64,000 bases of DNA from Clostridiales bacterium. Its GTDB lineage: Bacteria; Bacillota; Clostridia; Oscillospirales; Oscillospiraceae. The notes under the pieces were generated by a model. The model worked only from the letters and a program-made list of their open reading frames with translations, was not told the DNA's origin and did no database searches. Positions 34,059 through 42,549 of this stretch are shown piece after piece. Both the position numbers and the translations under genes were made by a program. The first letter of the stretch is position 1; every line of letters starts with the position of its first letter. Location: positions 1-64,000 of the forward strand of contig SFFE01000003.1 of the NCBI GenBank assembly GCA_004556965.1, in the 5' to 3' direction.

Positions 34059-35198
34059 ATGAAATCGATTTCACGCACTTTTTTGTGCGCTTTGCTTTGC
34101 ATGCTGGCGCTTTGTCCGCCCGCGCGGGCGGCGGAACCGCCTGCAATTTCGGCTGGCGCGGCGGCTGTAATGCATGTTGAGACCGGCACGATGGTGTTTG
34201 AAAAAAATGCAGACACGCCGATGCTGATTGCAAGCACCACGAAGATCATGACCGCGCTTGTGGTGCTGGAGCATTGCGGGCTGGCAGAGCCGGTGGAGAT
34301 TCTGCCGGACTATACAGCAGTGGAAGGCTCGTCCATGTATCTGCATCCCGGAGAGACCTACACCGTGGAGGAGCTGCTCTACGGCATGATGCTCGCCTCC
34401 GGCAATGACGCGGCGACGGCGCTGGCCTGCCACACGGCCGGCTCGATCGAAGCGTTTGCGCAGCTCATGAACGACAAGGCGGCGGAGCTGGGGCTGGAGA
34501 ACACCGCGTTTCGCAACCCCCACGGGCTGGACGCGGACGGGCACCATTCCACGGCGCACGATCTGGCCGTACTGGCCTGCTATGCCATGCAGAACGAGCA
34601 ATTCCGGACCATCGTCTCCACGAACAGCATCACGATCGGTACGCAGACGTACACGAACCACAACCGGCTGCTGCGCACCTATCCGGGTGCGCTGGGCGTG
34701 AAGACCGGGTATACGGAGGCGGCGGGACGCATCCTTGTGTCCTGCGCGCAGCGGGATAACACGCAGTTCGTTTGTGTCACGATCTCCGACCCGAACGACT
34801 GGGACGATCACACGCGCCTGCTCGACTGGGCGTTTGACGAATACGAATACCGCGAGGTGGTGAGCGCGGAGACGGCCTATGCGCTGCCGGTGCTCTCCGG
34901 TGTGGACGAGCTGTGTACCATCCGACCGGAATCAGAGGTGTCTCTGTTTCTGAAAAAAGACACGCCGGTGGATATGCAGGTGTCCCTGCCGCGCTATGTG
35001 TTCGCACCGGTCGTGCGCGGAGCGGCTGTGGGCAGTCTTACCATTACGCCCGCGGACGGGGGAGCGGTCGAGGTGCCGCTTGTATATGGTTCGGATGTGC
35101 CGCTGGATCTCGGCGTCCGGCTGACGCCGCACGAGCGCTTCGGGCGCGCCTGGGGACTGGCGGGGCACTATCTGTTTGCTTATTATCCAAAGAATTGA
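34059..35198 (+). CDS. dacF: D-alanyl-D-alanine carboxypeptidase
   Basis: 379-aa low-molecular-weight penicillin-binding protein (S11). The signal peptide covers residues 1-24 (TFLCALLCMLALCPPARA). Active-site motifs are STTK (Ser-x-x-Lys in LIASTTKIM), SGND and KTG in GVKTGYT. The PBP5 C-terminal beta domain follows from about residue 285. It trims the last D-Ala from peptidoglycan stems outside the membrane. Placement after ytfJ and before rluB matches DacF/DacB-type sporulation carboxypeptidases. ATG 34059 was chosen because the signal peptide starts there. Confidence 0.93.
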   Translation: MKSISRTFLCALLCMLALCPPARAAEPPAISAGAAAVMHVETGTMVFEKNADTPMLIASTTKIMTALVVLEHCGLAEPVEILPDYTAVEGSSMYLHPGETYTVEELLYGMMLASGNDAATALACHTAGSIEAFAQLMNDKAAELGLENTAFRNPHGLDADGHHSTAHDLAVLACYAMQNEQFRTIVSTNSITIGTQTYTNHNRLLRTYPGALGVKTGYTEAAGRILVSCAQRDNTQFVCVTISDPNDWDDHTRLLDWAFDEYEYREVVSAETAYALPVLSGVDELCTIRPESEVSLFLKKDTPVDMQVSLPRYVFAPVVRGAAVGSLTITPADGGAVEVPLVYGSDVPLDLGVRLTPHERFGRAWGLAGHYLFAYYPKN

Positions 35199-35209
35199 GG
35201 TGGATGCAT

Positions 35210-35911
35210 ATGCAGCAGCGGCTGCAAAAATGCATTTCCGAAGCGGGTATCGCCTCGCGACGGGCGGCGGAAGCGATGATCGCTTCCGGACGTGTGACCG
35301 TCAACGGCGTGCGCGCCGTGCTGGGGCAGAGCGCCGACCCGGAGACGGACGACATCCGCATCGACGGCACGCCGCTCCCGTCGGCGGCGGAAAAGGTCTA
35401 TGTGATGCTCAACAAGCCGCGCGGCTATGTGACCACGCTCAAGGACGAGCGGGGACGTAAGACGGTCGCAGAACTGGTTGCATCGCTCGGCGTGCGGCTC
35501 TACCCGGTCGGGCGGCTGGATCTGGACTCCGAGGGGCTGCTCATTCTGACAAACGACGGTGCGGTGGCAAACTGCCTCATGCACCCGTCGCACAACATCG
35601 CCAAGACCTACGAGGTGGACGTGAGCGGCGCCGATCCCGCCGAAGCGGCAGAGATCATTCGCAGCATCACGGAGCTGGATGGGTATGCCGTACGTCCGGC
35701 TGAGGTGACGGTGCTGCCGGGAAGGCGCCTGTCCGTCACCATCCACGAGGGACGCAACCGGCAGGTGCGCAAGCTGTGCGAGCTGGCAGGCCTGCGCGTA
35801 CATCGTCTCGTGCGTGTGTCGGAGGGCGAGCTGCGGTTGGGAAATCTACCGCCGCGCGCGTGGCGCTGCCTGACAGCGGAAGAAATTGCATACTTACGGT
35901 CTCACCTGTGA
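35210..35911 (+). CDS. rluB: pseudouridine synthase RluB/RsuA family
   Basis: 233-aa rRNA pseudouridine synthase. An S4 RNA-binding domain (residues 1-60: RLQKCISEAGIASRRAAEAMIASGRVTVNG) precedes the catalytic domain with the Asp in GRLDLDSEGLLILTNDG and the YEV and EGRNRQVRK motifs. The likely target is the 23S rRNA peptidyl-transferase region (U2605 equivalent). ATG 35210 is preferred to 35204 by spacing from GAGG. It is closed by a terminator whose stem begins at the stop codon. Confidence 0.92.
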   Translation: MQQRLQKCISEAGIASRRAAEAMIASGRVTVNGVRAVLGQSADPETDDIRIDGTPLPSAAEKVYVMLNKPRGYVTTLKDERGRKTVAELVASLGVRLYPVGRLDLDSEGLLILTNDGAVANCLMHPSHNIAKTYEVDVSGADPAEAAEIIRSITELDGYAVRPAEVTVLPGRRLSVTIHEGRNRQVRKLCELAGLRVHRLVRVSEGELRLGNLPPRAWRCLTAEEIAYLRSHL

Positions 35912-35945
35912 AATCCTGCACGTTTTTTGCAGGATTTCTTTATTT
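35910..35945 (+). terminator. terminator after rluB
   Basis: 10-bp stem GAAATCCTGC (35910-35919 with 35929-35938), 9-nt T-rich loop, then TTTATTT. Confidence 0.85.
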
Positions 35946-35960
35946 CGGCTGCATTTTCGC

Positions 35961-35989
35961 TTGAAAAAGGCAGGAGAAATGTATACAAT
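35961..35989 (+). promoter_or_regulatory. promoter of the RpiR-type regulator operon
   Basis: TTGAAA (35961-35966), 17-bp spacer, TACAAT (35984-35989). Confidence 0.8.
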
Positions 35990-36050
35990 AAACTTTAGCT
36001 TGCGCAGAAACGCGCGGCTGTGCTGGCCACAGCCTGTGCAGGGGGACAAT

Positions 36051-36926
36051 ATGAAAAAAGACGGGAAAAAAGATGTTTTGTCGGTTCTGGAACAGAGAAT
36101 CACATCCTTTTCGAAGGGACAGCGCACCATTGCGCGATACATTCTGGATAATTACGATAAGGCCGCGTTCATGACGGCGGCGCGGCTGGGCGAAACGGTC
36201 GGCGTGAGCGAATCGACGGTGGTGCGTTTCGCGGCGGAGCTTGGCTACCGGGGGTATCCGGGCATGAAAAAGGCTCTGCAGGAGATCGTGCGCAACCGCC
36301 TGACCTCTGTGGAGCGCATCGAGGCTGCGAAGAACACGATCGACGATCAGGACGTGCTGAAGGCGGTTCTGCGTGCGGATATCAACAATCTGCAGGCCAC
36401 GCTCGACGAGGTCAATCAGGCCAGCTTCAATACCGCAGTGGACATGATCCTGTCGGCAAACCGGATCTACATCGTCGGCATGCGCACGTCCACGACGCTG
36501 GCGCGCTTTCTGGGGCTGTATCTGAATCTCCTGCAGGATAACGTACAAGTCATTCAGGATACGACGGCAAGCGAGGTGTACGAGCAGATGATCCGCGTCC
36601 GCGAGGGCGATCTGGTGATCGGCATCAGCTTTCCGCGCTATTCCAGCCGCACGGTGAACGCCATGAAATTTGCGGGCGACCGGGGCGCGTCCACCCTCGG
36701 CATTACGGACGGCAAAGCGTCGCCGCTGCAGGACATTTCAAACGTCTGTCTCTATGCCAAGAGCGAGATGGTCTCGTTTCTCGATTCGCTGGTGGCGCCG
36801 CTGGGACTGATCAACGCGCTGATCGTGGCCGTCGGCGTGCGCAACAAGGAGCGCACGTTCCAGACGTTCCGGGCGCTGGAGTCGATTTGGAAGGAATACG
36901 AGGTTTATAAGACCATTGAAAGCTGA
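36051..36926 (+). CDS. MurR/RpiR-family transcriptional regulator
   Basis: 291 aa. The N-terminal RpiR helix-turn-helix (residues 1-77) contains SKGQRTIARYILDNYDKAAFMTAARLGETVGVSESTVVRFAAELGY in pieces, and the C-terminal SIS domain (about 125-250, ANRIYIVGMRTSTTLARFLG) binds phosphosugars. ATG 36051 follows AGGGGGA. Its partner gene overlaps by 11 bases and encodes a flavoprotein, and no sugar operon is nearby, so the ligand is open. RpiR regulators usually sense a sugar phosphate or amino-sugar phosphate. Confidence 0.9.
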   Translation: MKKDGKKDVLSVLEQRITSFSKGQRTIARYILDNYDKAAFMTAARLGETVGVSESTVVRFAAELGYRGYPGMKKALQEIVRNRLTSVERIEAAKNTIDDQDVLKAVLRADINNLQATLDEVNQASFNTAVDMILSANRIYIVGMRTSTTLARFLGLYLNLLQDNVQVIQDTTASEVYEQMIRVREGDLVIGISFPRYSSRTVNAMKFAGDRGASTLGITDGKASPLQDISNVCLYAKSEMVSFLDSLVAPLGLINALIVAVGVRNKERTFQTFRALESIWKEYEVYKTIES

Positions 36927-38145
36927 TGTTGTTGTGATCGGCGGCGGCGCCGCTGGAATGATGTGCGCGCTTTCCGCCGCATGGCGCGGCCTTGCCGTGA
37001 CGCTGCTGGAGCCCAACAGGATTCTGGGCAAAAAGCTGCGCATTACGGGCAAGGGACGCTGTAACGTAACGAACAATTGCGAGATCAAGGAATTTTTGAA
37101 TCATATTCCGGGCGACGGGCGCTTTTTGTACAGCGCGCTCAACCGACTGCCGCCGCGCGAGACGATGGCGCTGTTTGAATCGCTCGGCGTGCCGCTGAAA
37201 ACGGAGCGCGGCAACCGTGTGTTCCCGGTGTCCGACCGCTCGCACGACGTGGCCAACGCGCTGGAACGCGCGATCAAGGATGCTGGCGTGCGCGTGTTGC
37301 ACGCTGCGGCGGCCGGGATCTGCACGGAAAACGGTGCAGTCACCGCGGTGGAGACCAGGGAAGGACGCATCGGCTGCACGGCCGCAGTTGTGTGTACCGG
37401 CGGGCTGTCGTACCCGCTGACCGGCTCGACCGGAGACGGATATCGCATCGCGCAGAGCCTGGGGCATACGGTTACACCCACGCGCCCATCGCTCGTGCCG
37501 CTGGAATCGGACGATCCGTGGTGCACGGAAATGCAGGGCTTTTCCCTGCGCAACGTGACGCTGACGGTCTATGACGAGACGAACAAGGCCGTTTACTCGG
37601 ATCTGGGCGAGATGCTCTTCACCCACTTCGGCGTTTCGGGGCCGCTGGTGCTCTCGGCGAGCGCGCACATGCGCGATTTTGCAAAGCACCGATACCGTCT
37701 GTCCATCGACCTCAAGCCGGGATTGGACGAAAAGAAGCTCGACGCGCGCGTCCTGCGCGATTTTGAGAAATACGCAAACCGGGAATTCAAAAACGCGCTG
37801 TACGATCTGGCGGGGCGGGCGATGATCCCGGTGCTGATCCGCCTGTCCGGCATCCCGGAGGATACGAAGGTGCATTCTGTTACGCGCGAGCAGCGGCGGA
37901 CGCTGGTCGATCTGCTGAAGCATTTTCCGGTGTCCGTCTCCGGCGCGCGGCCGGTGGAGGAGGCGATCGTCACCTCCGGCGGCGTGGCGTTGAAGGAAGT
38001 CAATCCCCGTACGATGGAGTCCAAGCTCGTGTCCGGCCTGCATTTTGCGGGCGAGGTGCTCGATCTGGACGCTTATACCGGCGGATTCAATCTTCAGATC
38101 GCATGGTCCACGGGGTGGACGGCGGGGCAGGCTGTCTGCCCATAA
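36916..38145 (+). CDS. NAD(P)/FAD-dependent oxidoreductase, YhiN/HI0933 family
   Basis: 409-aa flavoprotein starting at a TTG inside the regulator gene. The FAD Rossmann motif is VIGGGAAGMMCALSAA at the start. GKKLRITGKGRCNVTNNC is the YhiN signature, and the C-terminal TSGGVALKEVNPRTMESKLVSGLHFAGEVLDLDAYTGGFN is strongly conserved, given here in parts. Some relatives (BaiN) are implicated in bile-acid dehydroxylation in gut clostridia, but most are uncharacterised. It is cotranscribed with the RpiR regulator and cmk. Confidence 0.88.
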   Translation: MKADVVVIGGGAAGMMCALSAAWRGLAVTLLEPNRILGKKLRITGKGRCNVTNNCEIKEFLNHIPGDGRFLYSALNRLPPRETMALFESLGVPLKTERGNRVFPVSDRSHDVANALERAIKDAGVRVLHAAAAGICTENGAVTAVETREGRIGCTAAVVCTGGLSYPLTGSTGDGYRIAQSLGHTVTPTRPSLVPLESDDPWCTEMQGFSLRNVTLTVYDETNKAVYSDLGEMLFTHFGVSGPLVLSASAHMRDFAKHRYRLSIDLKPGLDEKKLDARVLRDFEKYANREFKNALYDLAGRAMIPVLIRLSGIPEDTKVHSVTREQRRTLVDLLKHFPVSVSGARPVEEAIVTSGGVALKEVNPRTMESKLVSGLHFAGEVLDLDAYTGGFNLQIAWSTGWTAGQAVCP

Positions 38146-38168
38146 TTCACGCGAAAGGAAACAGAGCT

Positions 38169-38861
38169 TTGAGAGATCCTATCACAGTTGCCATTGACGG
38201 CCCGTCCGGAGCCGGAAAGAGCACCATTGCCCGCGCGGCGGCCAAGCGCTTCGGCCTGCTGTACGTGGATACCGGCGCGATCTACCGCACGGTCGCTTAT
38301 GCCGCGCGTCAGGCGGGCGCCGACTGCAGGGACGAGGCAAGCGTCTCGCCGCTTCTGCCGGGTATGCACATCCGCATGGCGTATGACGCTGCCGGCGTGC
38401 AGCGCATGTATTTGGAAAACGAAGACGTATCGGACGCAATCCGCATGCCGGAGATTTCGGCGCTTGCATCGCAGGTGTCCGCGCATCCGGCGGTGCGCGC
38501 GTTTTTGCTGGATATGCAGCGCAGCCTCGCTGCCGCGCACAGCGTCATCATGGACGGACGCGACATCGGCACGGTCGTGCTGCCGGACGCGGGGTTGAAA
38601 ATTTTCCTCTCCGCTTCGGCGGAGCGGCGCGCCGAGCGCCGCTGGAAGGAGCTGCGCGAAAAGGGCGTCGACGAGACGCTGGAGCAGGTGCTGCACGACA
38701 TTGAAAAGCGTGATTACGACGATATGCACCGCGCCGTCGCGCCGCTGCGCGCGGCGGAGGATGCGGTTCCCATTGATACGAGCGACCTGACGCTGGAGGA
38801 GAGCGTGGATGCGGTCTGCGCTGAGATCGCACGCCGGTTTCCGGACGGAGGTGCGGAATGA
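38169..38861 (+). CDS. cmk: cytidylate kinase
   Basis: 230-aa CMP/dCMP kinase. The P-loop IDGPSGAGKST, GLLYVDTGAIYRTVA, GRDIGTVVLPDA and the LID segment SAERRAERRWKEL are visible. The start is a TTG at 38169 (LRDPITVAIDGPSG) with AAAGGA 10 bases upstream. It overlaps the ispH-S1 gene by 4 bases, an order (cmk-ispH-rpsA) conserved in clostridia. Confidence 0.95.
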   Translation: MRDPITVAIDGPSGAGKSTIARAAAKRFGLLYVDTGAIYRTVAYAARQAGADCRDEASVSPLLPGMHIRMAYDAAGVQRMYLENEDVSDAIRMPEISALASQVSAHPAVRAFLLDMQRSLAAAHSVIMDGRDIGTVVLPDAGLKIFLSASAERRAERRWKELREKGVDETLEQVLHDIEKRDYDDMHRAVAPLRAAEDAVPIDTSDLTLEESVDAVCAEIARRFPDGGAE

Positions 38862-40918
38862 AGGAGCTGATCGTCGCCAAAAGCGCGGGCTTTTGCTTCG
38901 GCGTGAGCCGGTCGGTTCAGATGGCGGAGGAGATGCTGGCCTCCGATCCGCGCTGCTTCAGTCTCGGCCAGCTCATCCACAATGACGACGTCGTCCGCCA
39001 TCTGGAGGATGAGGGATTGACCGTGGTGGATTCGCCGGAGGGGCTGACGGCGGGCGACGCCGTAATCGTCCGCTCCCACGGAATCGGCCGCGCGGAATAT
39101 GAGGCGCTTTGCGCCACCGGAGCCAAGGTGTATGACGCTACGTGCCCGAAGGTCAAGCGCATCCATGAGCTGGTTGCGGCAGCGTCGGCCGCCGGACGGC
39201 AGCCGGTAATCATCGGCGCCGCCGACCATCCGGAGGTGCGTGCGATCTGCGGCTGGTGTGCGAATCCGGCCGTGGTCAATGACGCGGAAGCGCTCGCCGC
39301 ACGCATTGAGGATGGCACGATTGATTGTACAAAACCGCTAACAATGGTCATCCAAACGACGCAGACGGGAGAAAAACTGCTTGAATGTCAGAAAATCATA
39401 AAAAAACTGTGTACAAATACGGAAATATTTGATACAATATGCGGTGCGACGTTTACCCGTCAGACAGAGGCCGAAAAAATGGCGAAAGATTGCAGCGCCA
39501 TGGTCGTCGTCGGCGGCAAGCACAGCGCCAACAGCAGGCATTTGTATGAGATCTGCTGCCGGCACTGCGACAACGTCCAATTCATTGAGAACGCAGCGCA
39601 GCTTGATACAAGCGCGTTCGAACATGCGGATATTGTAGGGCTTACAGCCGGCGCTTCCGTACCTGCATGGATCATTAAGGAGGTAAAACAAAAGATGAGC
39701 GACGAGATCCTGACTGAAGAAACCACGGTGGAGACCGAAAAGAGCTTTGATGAAATGCTGGAGGAATCCCTCAAGACTATATATAATGGAGATAAGGTAA
39801 CCGGTACGGTTGTAGCGATCACTGGCACTGAGATCAGTGTCGATATTGGCACCAAGTATTCTGGCTTCATTCCCACCAGCGAATTCACCGACGACGGCAT
39901 TAAGGTTGAGGATGCCGTCAAGGTCGGCGACACGATTGAGGCGAGCGTTGTCCGCGTCAACGACGTGGAAGGTACGGTCATGCTTTCCAAGAAGCGTCTG
40001 GACGCCGTGAAGAACTGGAACGACATCGAAGCCGCGCAGGAAGACGGCACGGTTGTCGAAGGCGTCGTCACCGAAGAGAACAAGGGCGGCGTTGTGGTTT
40101 CCGTCAAGGGTGTGCGCGTGTTTGTGCCCGCTTCCCAGTCCGGTCTGCCGAAGGACGTGCCGATGACCGAGCTGGTCAAGCAGACCGTCCGCCTGAAGAT
40201 CACCGAGGTCAACCGCGGCCGCAAGCGCGTGGTCGGCTCCATTCGTGCCGTGCAGCAGAAGGAGCGCCGCGAGCGCGCCGAGAAGATCTGGAGCGAGATC
40301 GAGGTCGGCAAGCACTACCATGGCGTTGTGAAGTCTCTGACTTCCTATGGCGCATTTGTCGATATCGGCGGCATTGACGGTATGGTGCACGTCTCCGAAC
40401 TGAGCTGGAGCCGCATCAAGACCCCGGCCGACGTTCTCTCCGTGGGCGACGAGGTCGATGTTTACGTCATCAGCTTCGATACCGAGAATCACAAGATCTC
40501 CCTCGGCTACAAGGATCCCAACGGCAATCCGTGGAACAAGTTCATGGCGACCTATCAGGTCGGCGATGTGGCGAAGGTCACCGTTGTGAAGCTCATGCCC
40601 TTCGGCGCATTTGCGGAAGTGCTGCCCGGCGTGGACGGCCTGATCCATATCTCCCAGATCGCGAACCGCCGCATCGGCAAGCCCGACGAGGTGCTCACGG
40701 TCGGCGACATCGTGGATGCCAAGATCACCGCTGTGGACGAGGAGAAGCACAAGATCTCCCTCTCCATCCGTGCGCTTTCCGCACCGGAACCGGCTCCGGT
40801 GAAGGCGCCTGTTGCGGACGAGCCCATCGGCCCCGAAGAGGATGCGCTGGTCTATGAAGTCTCCGCCACCGGCGAAGCCACCGGCAACATCCCGGAGGAA
40901 GTCTCCGTCGAGGAGTAA
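38858..40918 (+). CDS. ispH: bifunctional IspH / ribosomal protein S1 fusion
   Basis: 686 aa. Residues 1-279 form 4-hydroxy-3-methylbut-2-enyl diphosphate reductase, the last enzyme of the MEP isoprenoid route, with [4Fe-4S] cysteines in GFCFGV (Cys13), ATCPKV and TICGATF. Residues from 280 form an S1-like RNA-binding part with four S1 repeats, beginning near GDKVTGTVV, GTVVEGVVT, GKHYHGVVK and GDVAKVTVV, and ending in an acidic tail. Such fusions are known in clostridia. An in-frame ATG at 39695 with a strong ribosome binding site lies exactly at the junction, so free S1 may also be produced. It ends the regulator-yhiN-cmk operon at a tetraloop terminator. Confidence 0.95.
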   Translation: MKELIVAKSAGFCFGVSRSVQMAEEMLASDPRCFSLGQLIHNDDVVRHLEDEGLTVVDSPEGLTAGDAVIVRSHGIGRAEYEALCATGAKVYDATCPKVKRIHELVAAASAAGRQPVIIGAADHPEVRAICGWCANPAVVNDAEALAARIEDGTIDCTKPLTMVIQTTQTGEKLLECQKIIKKLCTNTEIFDTICGATFTRQTEAEKMAKDCSAMVVVGGKHSANSRHLYEICCRHCDNVQFIENAAQLDTSAFEHADIVGLTAGASVPAWIIKEVKQKMSDEILTEETTVETEKSFDEMLEESLKTIYNGDKVTGTVVAITGTEISVDIGTKYSGFIPTSEFTDDGIKVEDAVKVGDTIEASVVRVNDVEGTVMLSKKRLDAVKNWNDIEAAQEDGTVVEGVVTEENKGGVVVSVKGVRVFVPASQSGLPKDVPMTELVKQTVRLKITEVNRGRKRVVGSIRAVQQKERRERAEKIWSEIEVGKHYHGVVKSLTSYGAFVDIGGIDGMVHVSELSWSRIKTPADVLSVGDEVDVYVISFDTENHKISLGYKDPNGNPWNKFMATYQVGDVAKVTVVKLMPFGAFAEVLPGVDGLIHISQIANRRIGKPDEVLTVGDIVDAKITAVDEEKHKISLSIRALSAPEPAPVKAPVADEPIGPEEDALVYEVSATGEATGNIPEEVSVEE
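39410..39438 (+). promoter_or_regulatory. candidate promoter inside ispH
   Basis: TGTACA (39410-39415), 17-bp spacer, TACAAT (39433-39438) in a conspicuously AT-rich stretch of an otherwise GC-rich gene, about 250 bases before the internal S1 start. Confidence 0.35.
39677..39697 (+). promoter_or_regulatory. internal ribosome binding site and start for the S1 part
   Basis: AAGGAGG (39677-39683), 11-base spacer, ATG (39695-39697) in frame with the fusion. It marks the junction between the IspH domain and the S1 repeats. Confidence 0.65.
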
Positions 40919-40932
40919 ACGCAAAAAAATCC

Positions 40933-40962
40933 AAAACCCACCGCTTCGGCGGTGGGTTTTTC
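40933..40962 (+). terminator. terminator after ispH-S1
   Basis: Perfect 12-bp stem AAAACCCACCGC (40933-40944 with 40949-40960), TTCG tetraloop, T-run. Confidence 0.93.
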
Positions 40963-40991
40963 TTGCGTAAAATGACAGAGCTGTCTATAAT
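40963..40991 (+). promoter_or_regulatory. ispD promoter
   Basis: TTGCGT (40963-40968), 17-bp spacer, perfect TATAAT (40986-40991). Confidence 0.8.
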
Positions 40992-41024
40992 ATGCTCAAG
41001 AATCAAAAAACAGGAGCGGGAGAC

Positions 41025-41750
41025 ATGGCGTTGTATCGAACAATCCGAAACCGGCTTCGCAAAAAGCCGTTTTGCACGGCGGTGATCGTGGCCGCCGGTT
41101 CATCGACCCGGATGGGGCAGGACAAAATGATGCTTGAACTGGCCGGCATTCCGGTGCTTGTGCGCACGATCCGCGCATTCGAGGCATGCCCGTGCATCGA
41201 CGAGATCATCGTCGTTACGCGCGGCGACCGTCTGGATGAGATTGCGGCGCTGCGTGGGCGATACGGGCTGTATAAGATGACCAAGGTGCTCACGGGCGGC
41301 GCGACGCGTGTGGAATCCTCGCTGGCCGGCGTGATGGGCGCAGATGCGCGCGCGACGCTGATCGCGATCCACGACGGCGCGCGGCCGCTCGTCTCGCGCG
41401 AGATCATCGAGACCACCTGCGCGGCGGCGCAGCGCGATCAGGCGGCGGCGCCGGTCGTCCCGGTGAAGGATACCATCAAGATCATCGACGGCGGCTTTGT
41501 GCGCGAAACGCCGCCGCGTGCGAGCGTGGCCGCCGTACAGACGCCGCAGATTTTTCAGGCCGATCTCATCAAGGCGGCGCTCACCAACGCGCTGGAAAAA
41601 GAACTCTCCGTGACGGACGACTGCTCCGCCGTTGAGGCGCTGGGGCTGCGCGTCGCCGTGACGGAGGGTTCGGAGGATAACCTGAAGATCACAACGCCGC
41701 TGGATGTGCAGTTGGCGGAATCCATTCTTAGGAGGCGCACGCAGACATGA
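41025..41750 (+). CDS. ispD: 2-C-methyl-D-erythritol 4-phosphate cytidylyltransferase
   Basis: 241-aa MEP-pathway enzyme joining CTP to methylerythritol phosphate. The nucleotide loop AVIVAAGSSTRMGQDK, IHDGARPLVS and the VKDTIK, RASVAAVQTPQ and VTDDCSAVE blocks are present. The first 15 residues are a basic extension (MALYRTIRNRLRKKP). ATG 41025 has ACAGGAG upstream. It overlaps ispF by 4 bases, so steps three and five of the pathway are coupled, with ispH just upstream. Confidence 0.95.
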   Translation: MALYRTIRNRLRKKPFCTAVIVAAGSSTRMGQDKMMLELAGIPVLVRTIRAFEACPCIDEIIVVTRGDRLDEIAALRGRYGLYKMTKVLTGGATRVESSLAGVMGADARATLIAIHDGARPLVSREIIETTCAAAQRDQAAAPVVPVKDTIKIIDGGFVRETPPRASVAAVQTPQIFQADLIKAALTNALEKELSVTDDCSAVEALGLRVAVTEGSEDNLKITTPLDVQLAESILRRRTQT

Positions 41751-42226
41751 TACGGATCGGACACGGATATGATGTACACAGGCTGGTGCCGGGGCGGAAG
41801 CTGATCCTCGGCGGCGTGGAGATCCCGCACACGACCGGACTGCTGGGGCACTCGGATGCGGACGTGCTGACGCATGCGCTGATGGACGCGCTGCTCGGCG
41901 CCGCCGCGATGGGGGACATTGGACATCTGTTTCCGGACAGCGACGCACAGTATGCCGGGGCAGACAGTCTGCAGCTGCTGCGCGCGGTAATGGATCGGCT
42001 GCGTGCGGCGGGGTATGCCGTCGGCAACGTGGACTGTACGGTACTCGCACAGGCGCCGAAGCTCGCACCGCATATTTTGCAAATGCGTAAAAATCTTGCA
42101 GAGATCCTCGGCTGCGGCCTTGATGCGGTCAGTGTGAAGGCGACCACGGAGGAGGGACTCGGCTTCACCGGGGCAAAGGAGGGCATCGCGGCGCACGCGG
42201 TCGTTTTGCTCCGGCGCGACGGCTGA
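41747..42226 (+). CDS. ispF: 2-C-methyl-D-erythritol 2,4-cyclodiphosphate synthase
   Basis: 159-aa trimeric zinc enzyme of the MEP pathway. The start MIRIGHGYDVHRL gives the Asp-x-His zinc ligands. GHSDADVLTHALMDALLGAAAMGDIGHLFPD and the ATTEEGLGFTG end motif are typical, the former quoted in part for comparison. It is separate from ispD here and not fused as in some bacteria. Confidence 0.95.
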   Translation: MIRIGHGYDVHRLVPGRKLILGGVEIPHTTGLLGHSDADVLTHALMDALLGAAAMGDIGHLFPDSDAQYAGADSLQLLRAVMDRLRAAGYAVGNVDCTVLAQAPKLAPHILQMRKNLAEILGCGLDAVSVKATTEEGLGFTGAKEGIAAHAVVLLRRDG

Positions 42227-42291
42227 TCGTTTGGACATATCCGGCGCGACCGGCATAGAATGCAGCATGACGATCTTGGAGGGAATTTCAC

Positions 42292-42549
42292 ATGCAGCGC
42301 TATTGCCTGATCATGTGCCGGTCGCTGACGAATGCGCAGCGGTCTGCGCAGGTGCTGGAACGGGCGGGCATCACTGCCACGGTTCGGAAAGCACCGCAGA
42401 GCATCTCCGGCGAGGGATGCTCTTATTGCGTCAAAATTGATGACTCCCGCCGCAGGCGGGCTTTGGAGGTTCTGGAGCGCGCGTCGCTTCGAACCGGGAA
42501 AATCTATCTTCTGGAGGCCGATGGCGCTCTGCGGGAGGTGACGGAATGA
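42292..42549 (+). CDS. DUF3343 domain protein
   Basis: 85-aa protein: YCLIMCRSLTNAQRSAQVLERAGI, then GEGCSYCVKI with a CxxC-like pair and a short C-terminal helix. The DUF3343 domain occurs with selenium/sulfur-handling genes and desulfurase homologues. It overlaps the following desulfurase-like gene by 4 bases, implying a joint function such as accepting sulfur or selenium on Cys. GGAGGG precedes ATG 42292. Confidence 0.85.
   Translation: MQRYCLIMCRSLTNAQRSAQVLERAGITATVRKAPQSISGEGCSYCVKIDDSRRRRALEVLERASLRTGKIYLLEADGALREVTE

Noticed and set aside
39782..39787. TATAAT inside the S1 part of ispH-S1
   Set aside because: No -35 element at 16-18 bp, and the bases encode the conserved start of S1 repeat 1; the pair at 39410-39438 is the better candidate.
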